NCBI RefSeq assembly: GCF_032452875.1
Contig: NC_083881.1
Span: 62,441,689 to 62,505,688 of the forward strand
Source of the DNA: Bos javanicus
Lineage: Eukaryota > Chordata > Mammalia > Artiodactyla > Bovidae
Reading direction: 5' to 3'
DNA: 64,000 bases
Below the pieces are notes generated by a model. It was not told where the DNA came from. It ran no database searches and saw only the letters and a program-made list of their open reading frames with translations. Shown piece by piece: positions 10,537 to 21,544 of this stretch. Position numbers and translations under genes: made by a program. Positions within the stretch are counted from its first letter, which is position 1; each line of letters opens with the position of its first letter.

Positions 10537-10581
10537 GTACCCCTGAATCAGTGTGCTGGAAAGAAGCAGAAATAGAAATAG
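10537..10581 (+). other. Microexon-like segment (weak candidate)
   Basis: A 45-bp segment preceded by a pyrimidine-rich acceptor (TTTTCCTGTCATTTTAG) and followed by GTAATG, a plausible donor. Its length is a multiple of three and only one of the three frames is open, reading 'TPESVCWKEAEIEI'. I do not recognise that peptide. Such patterns arise often by chance in unique DNA, so this is only a pointer. Confidence 0.15.
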
Positions 10582-11486
10582 GTAATGACCCAGGGTTTGC
10601 ACAGTTAAGGGGAAAACTCACGGGGTGGGCTCATTTCTCGATGTGGGTTAGGACCAGGCAGCAGTTTGGGGGAGGTTTGATGGGTTCAGAAAACTATAGC
10701 ATTTTATCATTTTAGTTTCTAGAATCAGAAGGATTTCTTTCAGTCGTCAAGAGTCCTCCTTTAAAATGCAAGTAATTCAGAGCCAGGCCATGACCACCCA
10801 ATACATACATTGTAGGTTAGCTTTTCTGCCGGAACTAGTGGAAATGGGCTAAAGGGTCGGTGTCCGGGGGCAGATGGACAGGGGTGAGGCTTGCAGGAGG
10901 TCCTAGCGGGATGGGACACGGTGCTGACGGGACTGAGGGAAGGACATCAAAGACAAGCGTTAGGCGAATGCCTCCTCATAACTTGACTTCCTTTGTGAAA
11001 TGTTGTGCTTCGGTTGAAGACTTTCCTCCACTATTCTAACATAAATTTGTGTGTTTTGCGCTGATGACTTGGGGTGCAAAAGCTCATGTTGCTTTCTCAG
11101 AGTTTGAGAAAAAAATGAGGTGGCTTCCTTTTCAGAGATGGCCCACAGTCCACGTTACCTGTGGACCTCTGCCTTTCTCACTGCTGATTTTCCCTCTCCT
11201 CCCTAACCATTTCTTGAAAGGAAATGGTGTTCTGTTAAAACTATTTCACACTTGTAATTAAATGGCTGTTTATGTAATTAATGGCTGCCTCCGAGGCTGT
11301 GCCCAGGCCTCACAAGCCAGAACTGTCTTGTTTGCGGTGTGTCCTGCAGGTCCAGTACCACGCCACTCACGGAGGAGGGGCACCATGAAGGTTCTGGAGC
11401 GACTGAACAAAGCTCCGATTAACTGCAAAGTGATAGTAGAGACACAAACTTCATCTTACCTTAGGTAGAAAATTTCAATTGGTCTT
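10582..11486. other. Unique sequence with duplicated TAATTA motif
   Basis: No repeat recognised over about 900 bp. At 11254-11287 the motif GTAATTA followed by ATGGCTG occurs twice, starting 20 bp apart (11254 and 11274). TAATTA is the core of many homeodomain binding sites. No gene is recognised; conserved non-coding DNA is possible but cannot be shown here. Confidence 0.4.
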
Positions 11487-11674
11487 TTTTTTAAATTTAA
11501 AGTATTTATTTGGCTGCTTTGGGTCTTAGTTGCAGAATGAGGGGTCTTTAGTTATGGCATATGAACTCTCAGTTGTAGCACATGGCATCTAGTTCTCTGA
11601 CCAGGGATGGAACCTGGGCTCTCTGCACTGGGTGCACAGAGTCTTAGCCATTGGACCACCAGGGAAGTTCCTGC
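11487..11674 (-). repeat. CHR-2 type SINE, antisense
   Basis: tRNA-derived SINE of whales and even-toed ungulates. The antisense tRNA-like head ends with 'ggaccaccagggaagttc', the B-box region reads 'cagggatggaacctgggc', and the element tail is a T-rich run at 11487. A near-perfect target-site duplication flanks it: TTCAATTGGTCTT at 11474-11486 and TTCAATTGATCTT at 11675-11687. Confidence 0.85.
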
Positions 11675-11687
11675 TTCAATTGATCTT

Positions 11688-12343
11688 CTAAATAAATGAG
11701 GTCCTAGGAATGGAGAACCCAATACATAAAATACGTTTTAGGAAGAGTAAGTGAGGAAGGAGCTGTCCTTGTGGGAAGAATTTTTTCTGGTTCAATGTCT
11801 TTGTGATTCTCTAATTCCAGAACACATAAGCTGCCATGTTTTGGAATTCTGTGGGCAGCCTGCATTTTAATCATTTCAGTATTTATTGGCCTCATGGAGG
11901 GAAAGGAAGTGTGAAGAAAAATGACTCATTTTACTACTTGTTAGCAACTCTATGTTGGGTCAGGAAGGTGAAACTAAGAGCTCAAAGAATTTTGGTGGGT
12001 TTTTGAAGGACGTGTTTGTCTTCTTTTAAATTATTGAGAGTCATGTATAGTTATAAAATTGTATATAGTTATAAAATAACTATATTTATTATTTTTTGTA
12101 TTTAGTATAAAAATAATAAAATTATTATTAAAAACTGCCAAGAAAACCCCCCAAATCCTATCTGCTTGGAAATATGTTAGGGTATAAATGTGCTAGATTT
12201 TTGGGAGGGCCGGGAGGACAGTGGTGATATTCATAATATTAGTGCTGCAATAGGTAACTCCCATTCCGCAAGAAGAGTTTAACATTGGAGATTAGGTCCT
12301 GGAAAGGATGATGCAGGTGATGGGTGTAAAAAGCTGAACATTA
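11688..12343. other. AT-rich unique sequence
   Basis: No gene or repeat recognised. Around 12060-12130 the DNA is almost pure A and T with TATAGTTATAAAAT repeated twice. Confidence 0.5.
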
Positions 12344-13095
12344 CTGGTGGGACTATAAATTGGAACAGCCACCATGGAGAACACTATGGAGGTTCCCTAA
12401 AAAGCTAAAAATAGAGCTACCATATGATCGAGCTATCCCACTCCTGGGCATATATCTGGAGAAAACAATAATTGAAAACATACATGCACCCTAATATTCA
12501 TAGCAGCACTATTTACTATAGCCAGGACATGGAACAACCTAAATATCCATTGACAGAGGAGTGGATAAAGGAGATGGGGCACATACATACAATGGAATAC
12601 TACTCAGCCATAAAAAAGAATAGAATGACACTATCTGAAGCAACACGGATGGACCTGGAGATTGTCATATCGAATGAAGCAAGGCAGACAGAGAAGGACA
12701 AGTGTCATGTGACGTCGCTTATATGTGGGATCGAAAAAAAAAATGGTGCAAATGAACTTATTTATAAATGAAATAGAGTCACAGATGTAGAAAACAATCT
12801 TATGGCTATCAAGGGGGAAGAGGAGGAAGGATAAATTGGGAGACTGTGATTGACATAGGCACACAACTAAAATAGATAACTTTGAAATAGACAACTAAGG
12901 AGGACCTACTATATAGCATAATGGTACTCTACTCAATACTCTGTAATGACCTCTATGGAAAAAGAAAGTAAAAAAAAGTGGATGTATATACAGTATATGT
13001 ATAATTGATTCACTTTATGTACCTCAGAAAGTAAAACAACATTATAAATCAATTATACACCAATAAAAAGTTTTAAAAACCCCAAATAAACTAAA
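12344..13095 (+). repeat. L1 LINE 3' end with ORF2 tail
   Basis: Sense-strand L1, 5' truncated. It begins in ORF2 ('ctggtgggactataaattgg'), runs through the classic ORF2 end and 3' UTR, and ends with 'ttatacaccaataaaaag'. It is the same L1 group as the antisense copy at 2176-3235. Confidence 0.9.
12472..12771 (+). pseudogene. L1 ORF2 C-terminal remnant
   Basis: A 100-codon frame with the recognisable end of L1 ORF2p: 'HTMEYYSAIKKNRMTLSEAT', 'MDLEIVISNEARQTEKDK' and 'SLICGIEKK'. This is the segment after the reverse transcriptase domain, near the Cys-rich C-terminus. The endonuclease and reverse transcriptase are absent because the copy is 5' truncated, and the frame has no start of its own. 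Confidence 0.88.
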
Positions 13096-13985
13096 AACAA
13101 AAGGCTCATTGCCTTTGCCTTTGGCACTACCCTTTTGATGACGGTAAAGGCCTCAGCTTTATATTTAAGCCTTTGAAATGGAGGAGTAACCTCTCAAAGG
13201 TTTGGTGGGAACATTCCTTGGGGATCTGCCAGGAGCTGGGACAGGGGCTTGAGTGGTTCCTGGAACTGTTCACATCCCCACCCCACCCACTGTCACTCCG
13301 TCCCCACCCCCTCACGTCTCAGAGGAGATAGGAAGCTGCAGATGGGCTTCGCTGGGAGGTGGTGCCTGTGTGTGGGGCGGTGGAAATACAGGGACGGATA
13401 TGAAAAAAAAAAGCCTCACTGATTCACATCAGGACAAAGTAATGTGACTTTTCAGATTAGCAGATTGAAATCTGTTGCCTCAGCTCAGCATTTCTATTTT
13501 AGGTCTGGAGACCATCTTTCCAACTGTTTCTTTCTTCTTTTTCATTCCCCCTTTCAGGCCTCCAAGCCCCTTCTGCTTTTTAGCTCTTTCATTTTTCCAG
13601 TGCTGTGGAATTTCTTGCCTGGGGTTTCTCAGTTGCCTAGGATGAGAATTGTTGAACCTGATATTTTATCATAGGCTGGACTCCATTTCAAGAATCTCAA
13701 ATTGAAGCAGGCTGGGTTCTCCATATTGAGTGAGTGCAAGACTAGATGAGGATACACATACCAAAAAGAACAAAGCACCAAAGAATAAAGCATGAAATTC
13801 TATTAAGAGACTAATTCTGTTGTGGGCACTTCGCAAGAGCACCTCCCACTGACACCACATAACTTTGCACATTGGCTCAAACATCCATGACAGAAAGTTT
13901 CTGTTCCTGTGTGATATATAATCTTTGTGCATTTCATATCATCAGTACAGCAGAAACTCAGTTTAGTTGCTATAGACAATGATTA
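13096..13985. other. Unique sequence, nothing recognised
   Basis: No repeat or gene signature. A short C-rich stretch lies at 13265-13320. The small open frames show no family features. Confidence 0.5.
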
Positions 13986-13989
13986 TCTG

Positions 13990-14415
13990 TATCATATATA
14001 TACATGTATTTATATACACACATATATATGTATATCACATATGTGTGTGTATATATATACATTGCTGCTGCTAAGTCGCTTCAGTCGTGTCCAACTCTGT
14101 GCATCCCCATAGACGGCAGCTCACCAGGCTCCCCTGTCTCTGGGATTCTCCAGGCAAGAACACTGGAGTGGGTTGCCATTTCCTTCTCCAATGCATGAAA
14201 GTGGAAATTGGAAAGTGAAAGTGAAGTCGTTCAGTCGTGTCCGACTCTTAGCGACCCTATGGATTGCAGCCTACCAGGCTCCTCTGCCCATGGGATTTTC
14301 CAGGCAAGAGTACTGGAATGGGGTGCCATTGCCTTCTCCGATATATATACACAGATATGTGATATACATACATACATAAATACATACACACATACATACA
14401 TATACACACATTCAT
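13990..14415. repeat. AT/AC-rich simple repeat region split by a SINE
   Basis: Imperfect (TA)n, (CA)n and (ATAC)n tracts at about 13994-14060 and 14341-14415. They were one tract before the BOV-A2 at 14064-14340 entered it. Confidence 0.8.
14064..14340 (-). repeat. BOV-A2 SINE, antisense
   Basis: Complete two-unit BOV-A2 on the minus strand, from the GCTGCTGCTAAGTCG tail to 'gccattgccttctccg'. ATATATATAC flanks it on both sides (14051-14060 and 14341-14350), the likely target-site duplication, although the AT-rich site makes this less certain. Confidence 0.95.
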
Positions 14416-15291
14416 AAATATATTTTCCCCTCTCTGTGCCTCTGCTGGCTTAAGCAGCTGTGCAGGTGTTTGATAATTTACTGGGATGGGACAACTGAGA
14501 GAAATGAAATCCAAGAATTGTTGAATTGCATCTCATGACCAATGAAGTATTGGCTCTTTCTAGTATTTCAAGTAGGGGGTAAAGAAATTGGATATTTAGA
14601 ATTGTTTTTAATTTTGATATTTTATTTCTAAGGAACACTAATATTTACAAAACTCCTTATCTTTTCCTTTTCTTTCCTTTTGCTCTTAAGGGACAACTTT
14701 GCTAACTTTGCTAAGTTAAAATACTGTAGGGTTAATCTCTTAAATATATCTGTGTATTAACTTGTACCGAGTGCTTTTTGATTTAGCTTTTCCTTTAATT
14801 GGTTAGTTACAGTATTACTGACTTAAGCAGTGTTGAAGTTTCTGTTTCAGTTCCCATCTTTAAGTCACAATTAATGAAAAGCCTTTTCTCTTCAAATGCA
14901 TCGTGATCTTGTAGGAGGGTGTTTATACATTCTCCCTTTTACCTATTTTTAGACATAAAATTGAAACTAATAAATATTCTCATGTCATCCAGAAGTAAGA
15001 AGGTAACTTCAGCATTGTCTTAATATCTATTACATTTTATTGTGTCTCTCAGTGATAGATTCTTGGAACAGTACTTGGTACAGAGGAGTTGGTATATCAA
15101 TGTTTGTGATGATGATGGTGGTGGTGATGATGATGATATTCCAGAAATGTCTGTGTATATCCTGGGATTGATCGAGTAATTGATTCAAACATCTAGCATC
15201 ATGAACAGATTCACTGAGCAAGTACTACATGTAGGCACTGTGCTTGACCCAGAGGTTTTGGAGGTCAATAAGATTTAGTCCCTATCCCGAA
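14416..15291. other. Unique sequence with a small GAT/GGT microsatellite
   Basis: No repeat family or gene recognised. An imperfect (GAT)n/(GGT)n tract occupies about 15106-15137. Confidence 0.5.
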
Positions 15292-15501
15292 GTGTTAGTT
15301 GCTCAGTTGTGTCTGACTCTTTGTGACCCCATGGACTGTAGCCCACCAGGCTCCTCTATCCATGGAATTCTCCAGGCAAGAATACTGGAGTGGGTAGCCA
15401 TTCTCTTCTCCAGGGGATCTTCCTGACCCAGGGATTGAACCTGGGTCTCCTGCACTGAAGGTAGATTCTTTACTGTCTGAGCCACCAGGGAAGTCCATCC
15501 A
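15292..15501 (-). repeat. Bov-tA SINE, antisense
   Basis: Full-length antisense Bov-tA from 'gtgttagttgctcagttgtg' to the tRNA-like head 'gagccaccagggaagtcc'. The B-box region reads 'cagggattgaacctgggtc'. Likely target-site duplication TATCCCGAA (15283-15291) and TATCCTGAA (15502-15510), one mismatch. Confidence 0.94.
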
Positions 15502-15510
15502 TATCCTGAA

Positions 15511-17272
15511 GGGGCCCTCTGTTGGTTGAATGCTGTTTTTGACCTACATCAACTGTAGAAATAGAAATGGCTTGACAGATGAGGAGAGAACAGTGTTCAC
15601 ACACAGAGTGGAAGAATATAAAGTGGTTCAGCAGATGTTATTTGTATTTGGAAGACTTGAGCCTAGTTGTGCCGTGGAGACGTGGGAGCCATCCACTGGT
15701 TCTCCCTCAGTCCTTCTTGTCCCCGTGGCACATGTTTGAGGGGTCTGGGTCGGGTTAGAGGAACATAAACCTGTCTCACATGAGTATCTAGGGACTTGCC
15801 CTGCACTCTGGCAGTGTGGAGGAGTGACCTTCGTCAGTCTCCTCTCCTCTTGATTCGAGATGCTCAGAGCTCTGGAGTTAGAGGTTGGAAAATGAAGGGT
15901 TAACCCTGGGGTTGCTACAGCTGAATATACAGCATAAAAGCGATTGAGGATGAGATCACTTCTGTTTTGGGAACCTAAAGGCAAACACAGTTGCATTTGT
16001 TCATGTAATCATGGCCTTGTTTGAGGTTGTTTATGTTTAGAAAGTCATGTTGGAATATTTATCAGCTGGGGTAAAGAAACCAACCCTGGCTACTTAGGCC
16101 AGAAAGGATTCCACTAGAAGGCTATTGGGCAGCTCTTAGAATTGAAGGAAAGGGATGAAATACGTGACATGGCCTCAGAAAGGAAGTTGGACAGTTCTAA
16201 GGTTCTAAATATTGGGGAACTAAGGGATGGTCTTTTTAGGATGAATCAGCAGCAGTCATTTTCCATCCTGACATTCTTTCCCTGGAGATTCAAATTCCTG
16301 GAAGAGTGAGTTGGCTGGGTCATTCTGCCCATCTATTTACCAGAAGGTTGAGACTGCAAGGAGCTAGGGGGTTTATCTTGGTGGATATCTGCAGACAATG
16401 ACAGATATCCACTCCTGCCATGAAATGATGGTATATTTCTCAGGCCTCCCACTTCTCAATATTTTTGGTCTATTTAGTCATAGGTAGTCTATCAAAAAAA
16501 CTTTTGATCTTTTAGTGCATGGCTTGGGCATGCTGGTAACTCTGAATGAGCAACAGGAGGTGATGGGTGGACCTATGGACCCCAGAACGGGAGGTTGCAC
16601 ATAAGTGGCTTCAGATGCACTATGGTTCAGAAGCCATAGAGTGGAGACGGTATTTCTCTAATGGAGGTCTGCATTTCCCTGGAGGACTCTCAAAGAGAAC
16701 TTCAAAAATGGGAAGTTTCATTTCAATAATAATTTTAAAAATTGGTCCCTTTATCTACTTATTCTGGATGAGCTGATGATACTTAACACCGCAAGTGCTG
16801 AGTTCCTTCTGTATTCATTTTTGGGGCATTGGGTTTTCTGAAGCTCTGGCTTTGATAGAAATTCATTAACTGTCATGGTCTAACGAGAGAAAAATAGAAG
16901 CAGGCTTAATATAAAAATAATCTTTGCGTCAAGCGCAGACCAAATGATATCACAGGGTGCTGTTTTTAGAAGAGAGAGAAATGTTTGGGGAATGGTGTTT
17001 TCATACGGCAAGTAGCAGCACAGGCATGATGAATGCAAGGGAAATTGGGCCGTAGCCGTTAGCACCGTGGGCAAATTGAAAGCGGCAATTTAGTTTCAAC
17101 GAAACGACATAATCCTTTATATGCACTAATGGTATTTTGAATTTTATTGGCTTTGCAGTTTTGTCTGAGTTTAATTTGTCCACTTATTTTTTATAGTGGT
17201 GTGAGACTACCAGCATAAGATATAGATCTACACGTATAAATGTAAAGTCCTTTTATGTATTTAAATTTATCT
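15511..17272. other. Repeat-poor unique sequence
   Basis: About 1.8 kb with no recognised repeat, one of the longer such stretches in the window. The largest frame (122 codons, minus, 15628-15996) has no domain or repeat signature, and no convincing splice-flanked frame was seen. Confidence 0.5.
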
Positions 17273-17284
17273 ATTTAAATAAAT

Positions 17285-17552
17285 GGAGAAGGCAATGGCA
17301 CCCCACTCCAGTACTCTTGCCTGGAAAATCCCATGGACAGAGGAGCCTGGTAGGCTGCAGTCCATGGGGTCGCTTCACGACTGAGCGACTTCACTTTCAC
17401 TTTTCACTTTCATGCATTGGAGAAGGAAATGGCAACCCACTCCAGTGTTCTTGCCTGGAGAATCCCAGGGACGGGAAGCCTGGTGGGCTGCTGTCTATGG
17501 GGTTGCACAGAGTCAGACACGACTGAAGCGACTTAGCAGCAGTAGCAGCAGC
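17285..17552 (+). repeat. BOV-A2 SINE with perfect target-site duplication
   Basis: Two-unit BOV-A2 in sense orientation. A perfect 12-bp duplication ATTTAAATAAAT flanks it at 17273-17284 and 17553-17564. The first unit lacks about ten bases after 'atggggtcgctt', a small internal deletion. Confidence 0.97.
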
Positions 17553-17844
17553 ATTTAAATAAATTAAAATAAAAAGTAGCTTTGGTCAACTCTGGAGGTC
17601 CTAGAGGAATTTTGTTTCTTTAAAAGGAAAAGTCTCTTATTCAGGTTTTGGAAATGCTGGTCTTCGGGGGACACTTGCCCCCCTACCCATCCCATCTCCA
17701 TGGAGACGTACACTTCCCCACCCCAGGGGTGCTGGGTATGGTCATGCCAGAAACGAGAGGCTTGAAAGGAGCTGGTGGTTCAGTTTGGCCTCTCCTTTTC
17801 CTATTGTTAGGTGCTGTTGGTTCGAAGAGAATGACAGACATGTG

Positions 17845-18030
17845 GAGCTGACTGGGATTCAGCTGAGCCCAGCCTAGATTAGCTGAACTCTAGCCAACCA
17901 ACAGGTGCGTCAGCAAAAGAGAAATTGTTGCTTATTGTTTATTGAGAGAATAATTGCTTATTATTGTATGATATTCCCAGGTGGTTTGCGACACAGTTTT
18001 ATGATAGTGATAACTGACTGATATGGTCTA
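17845..18030 (+). repeat. MaLR-type LTR, 3' part
   Basis: Contains 'cagctgagcccagcc', 'ctagccaaccaacag' and the end 'ggtggtttgcgacacag' to 'gataactgactgatatgg', which resemble the 3' half of sense MaLR (MLT1-group) LTRs. Diverged, so the boundaries are approximate. Confidence 0.5.
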
Positions 18031-18067
18031 GCCCATTGGTTAGTTAGCACTAGAGTGTATATGTTTG

Positions 18068-18465
18068 GGTTTTTAAAAAATTATTTATTTGTTTTAATTG
18101 GAGGATATTTACTTTACAATATTGTGATGGTCTCTGCCATACATCAACATGAATCGGCCGTAGGCATACACGTGTCCCCTCCCCTCGAAACCCCTCTCCC
18201 ACCTCCCTCCCCGTCCCTTCCCTCCAGGTTGTCACAGAGCACCGGCTTTGGGCTCCCTGCATCATACGTCAAACTCTTACCGGCTATTTTACATATGGTA
18301 ACATATATGTTTCAGTGCTATTGTTTCAAATCATCCCACCCTCTCCTTCTCCCACTGTGTCCAAAAGTCTGTTCTTTATGTCTGTGTCTCCTTTGCTGCC
18401 CTGCACATCGGATTGTTGTCAGTACTGTCTTTCTAGATTCCATGTATATAATACTCTTGGATTTT
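18068..18465 (-). repeat. L1 LINE 3' end, antisense
   Basis: Bovid-type L1 3' UTR on the minus strand: tail at 18073, then 'aattggaggatatttacttt', 'ccatacatcaacatgaatcg', 'caggttgtcacagagcacc', 'ttttacatatggtaacatat' and 'tttctagattccatgtatat'. The 182-codon plus-strand frame at 18055-18603 reads through this element and is not a gene. Confidence 0.92.
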
Positions 18466-19343
18466 AATGAACACTATGTACCAGTTATTGCTGTGGGTAC
18501 TGTGACTATGAAAGTCTTCAAAAAACAGACCAAGTCTCAGCCCTTAGGGAGTGCATATTCTAGTGGATGTTCAATAATTTTTCTCAACTATTTATGGATC
18601 TGATAAATGCTTTGTTTTTTCCCTTTTCCAGCAGGGCAAACTAACATTGCACTGACATGTTTGCAAAGTGACCATTATCTGGATAGAGGGGATTTTGTCT
18701 ACCCGTGTGGTCTTATCTGCATATATATGTCATATATTGAACAGAAAAGTCAGGGAATAACTTGACTACTTGATGTTGCCACCATTATCATCAAAACTGC
18801 CTTTGTTAAGGCATTTACTTCTCTTGACTCATGGCCAGAAATGTCTAGAAAAGAATATAAAAATAGATGGAAAAATAAGAGCATCATCACTTTGTCTACT
18901 AATTTTGCTCTTGCTTGATTTTACTTCATACAAAGTTTTGACTGGGTTCCATAACTAAAAATAATCTCCCTGCGTACGTGAAATTTCACCAGGGTAAATG
19001 GCTGTGTGTGTGCTTATATTTATGCATGTCTGGAAATTCTGCCGACTGTGGAGGTCTGTGGTGGCTGGTCTGGAATGAAAACATCATCCTGGGAAGGGAA
19101 TTTGAATGTAATGTTGAATACATTTAAAAATATTATTCAAATGATGGAAAAGTTCAGTTTTATGACTTTGGAGACTATTGGGAATCAGTAGCAAAAATTC
19201 ACATTTCTTGTTTCATGGACAGCAGAACTGAAATGCAGCTGTATGTATTAAATTCTCAGAGGTCTTAAAGCTGAAAGGCCCATTTCGGGTGGGTTTAACT
19301 CTAGAAATGTAAGGCTTGCCTGTCCAGGTTAGCCCTTGATTTC
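18466..19343. other. Unique sequence, nothing recognised
   Basis: No repeat family, gene or RNA was recognised between the L1 end and the next BovB end. Confidence 0.5.
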
Positions 19344-19500
19344 GTTGTTGCTGTTGTTCAGTTGCTAAGTCATGTCCAACTCTTTTGTGACCCCATGGAC
19401 TGCAGCACACCATGTCTCCCTGTCCTCCGCTGTCTCCCAGAGTTTGCTCAAGTTCATGTCCATTAAATCGGTGATGCTAACTATCTCATCCTCTGCCACC
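19344..19500 (-). repeat. BovB LINE 3'-end fragment, antisense
   Basis: About 155 bp of the BovB 3' terminus, starting at the GTTGCTGTTGTTCAG tail and ending in 'ctatctcatcctctgccacc'. 5' truncated. Confidence 0.87.
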
Positions 19501-20401
19501 TAGACAGATAGTAGCAAATACCAGGCAGTTTGAAAAATAATTTATTCCACTTGGAATGTGGTGAAGTTTGATATTTTTTGCTTTGCTGTTCAATTCCTTT
19601 TTGTCTAGGTCTCAAATGTCAGTTGTCTAGGGTGGGGTAACCCTGTTGACAGACATGGAGTACTTGGATGTCCATCAGAGCATGAAAGGTCTTTCTCCCT
19701 CTATCCTGGGGATCCGTTGGTAGGTGAAAGTCTAGTTTACTGAGAGAAGCTGGCTTCCCTCTCTGTCCATTCTATAGGTAGTCATACCCTTGGCTAAACT
19801 TAACTCACCATAATCTTTGGGGTGATGTTCCTTGCACTTTCTTAGAACCTCTGTTTTGTCTTTCTGGAGGAAGTAAGGAGGGAATGGTTTGCAAGTGTGT
19901 GGGGTGTATTACTGGGGTATTTTTTTCCAGCCATTTAGATATAATGCTTTATTTCTAGGTTAAGACATGAATGATTTTCTCCTGATTGAGTTAAGCCGAG
20001 TGCTCAAGACATAGATGCCTAATTGTAACGTGATCTCGTAGGATCTGCTCTCAAGGCTGTTGAGTTTCCCCAGCTCTCTGGCGACCTGCTGCTTCCCAGG
20101 GCCTGGACACTTTGACTGGTTTGTGTTAATGATCAGGCTCTGGATTTCCATCAAGGTGTTGCAATGACTGGAGGGAAGCATTAAGTGCTAAAGTAACTGA
20201 ACCTGAATTGAGAGTCTGGTTTCGTAAGAAAGATCTCCATGTGCTTGGTTGGGAAGATTAATTATTTACCTAAACTCCTCTCCGACAAGGCCTAGGCCAA
20301 GTGATACTGGCCAGTGCCTGGACTTGGAAGTGAGGTCTCCTAAGACTGACTGTCAGAGAAAGGGTTGGAGCCAGAGGTCTGGGGTGAGCCTTGTCCTACA
20401 G
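19501..20401. other. Unique sequence, nothing recognised
   Basis: No repeat or gene signature in about 900 bp. Short frames only. Confidence 0.5.
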
Positions 20402-20575
20402 CAGTGGTTCTCGAAGTGTTTTCTTTGACCAGCATCTTCTGTATTGCTGGGAACTTATTAGAAACATCACAGCCCAACTCCAGACCTGCTGATTCAGACA
20501 CCCTGGGGATGGAGCTCCAGACAGATTGTTCTAACAAGCCCTCTGGGAATCCTAAATTGAAGACTCACAGCCCTA
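20402..20575 (+). mobile_element. MER5A-like hAT (Charlie) MITE
   Basis: Begins with CAGTGGTTCTCGAAGTG, the typical terminal inverted repeat of hAT-Charlie MITEs, and continues with 'gctgggaacttattagaaa', 'ccagacctgctgattcaga' and 'ctaacaagccctctgg'. The right terminal repeat is decayed. No transposase. Confidence 0.8.
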
Positions 20576-20692
20576 AAAAGAGCATCGGGGATCCCAAATC
20601 TGTCACCCAGGGTTGGAGGGTGGCCATCCAGGGCTCATCATGAAAAAGATTTCCCCTGATATCAGTTAACACATTTAGCAGAATAGTCACTT

Positions 20693-21003
20693 TTTAAAAT
20701 ATGGAAATTAAAAAAATGTTACTTATTTATTGGCTGGGCTGGGTTTTCATTGCTGTGCGCAATGAAGGCTTTCACTAGGTGTGGTGCACGGGCTCCTCAT
20801 TGCGGTGACTTCTCTTGTTCCATAGCATGGGCTCTAGGGAGCATGGGCTTCAGTGGTTGTGGCTTGCGGGTTCTAGTGTGCAGGCTCAGGAGTTGTGGTG
20901 CACATGCTTAGTTGCTCTGAGGCGTGTGGTAGACCAGGGATCGAACCCATGTCTCCCGCATTGGCAGGTGGATTCTTAGCCAGTGGACAACCAGGGAAGT
21001 CCC
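20693..21003 (-). repeat. CHR-1 type SINE, antisense
   Basis: Long cetartiodactyl SINE. The antisense head ends 'ggacaaccagggaagtccc', preceded by the B-box region 'agggatcgaacccatgtc', and the body contains 'ggctcaggagttgtggtgc' and 'cttagttgctctgaggc'. A duplication of the target, AGAATAGTCACTT (20680-20692) and AGAACGGTCACTT (21004-21016), matches at 11 of 13 positions. Confidence 0.87.
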
Positions 21004-21229
21004 AGAACGGTCACTTCTAAGACATCACTTAATACTCATTCATTTATTTCCCCAAGTGTTACACTAGCATGTCAGTGATTCATGACACATTGCAAATGTA
21101 GAGAAATTGGTGCTTAGACCATATTTTGATATTTTACTTGTAGGTTTACACATTTTTGTACCCGGATTTCTTTTCATGTTTGTCCTGCATTCTTTTAGAA
21201 CTTAAGTCTATGACTTCAGTTTTTTAAAC

Positions 21230-21540
21230 ACTCATTCAGTCACTCATCTATTCACTCAAATACCATGGAGCACCTGTTATATATTAGAACTCATATTCTG
21301 TTGTCGAGAATAGGTGATGTGGGGATGTGATGTCTAACATGAATCACAATATGCCCAGTTGAAGTGAATATGAAGAAACTCGGGAGCAAAGAGGATGGAG
21401 TGGCCCACAGGACCTGAAGGAAGGATGGCCTTTGGGAAATTCTCACAAGGAAGGCAGCATTTAAACAGAGACCTAAAGGAACAAAACATTTACCAGGGAG
21501 TCAAGACAGGTAAGAGTATTCTGGGTGGAGAGAATACACA
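21230..21540 (+). repeat. L2 LINE internal/3' fragment
   Basis: Contains 'cattcagtcactcatctatt', 'ggagcacctgttatatatt' and 'aggcagcatttaaacagagacc' in the order found in the L2 3' region. Diverged; boundaries approximate. Confidence 0.6.
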
Positions 21541-21544
21541 TGGG

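Noticed and set aside
18055..18603. 182-codon plus-strand frame with hydrophobic segments
   Set aside because: Most of it is the antisense of an L1 3' UTR.
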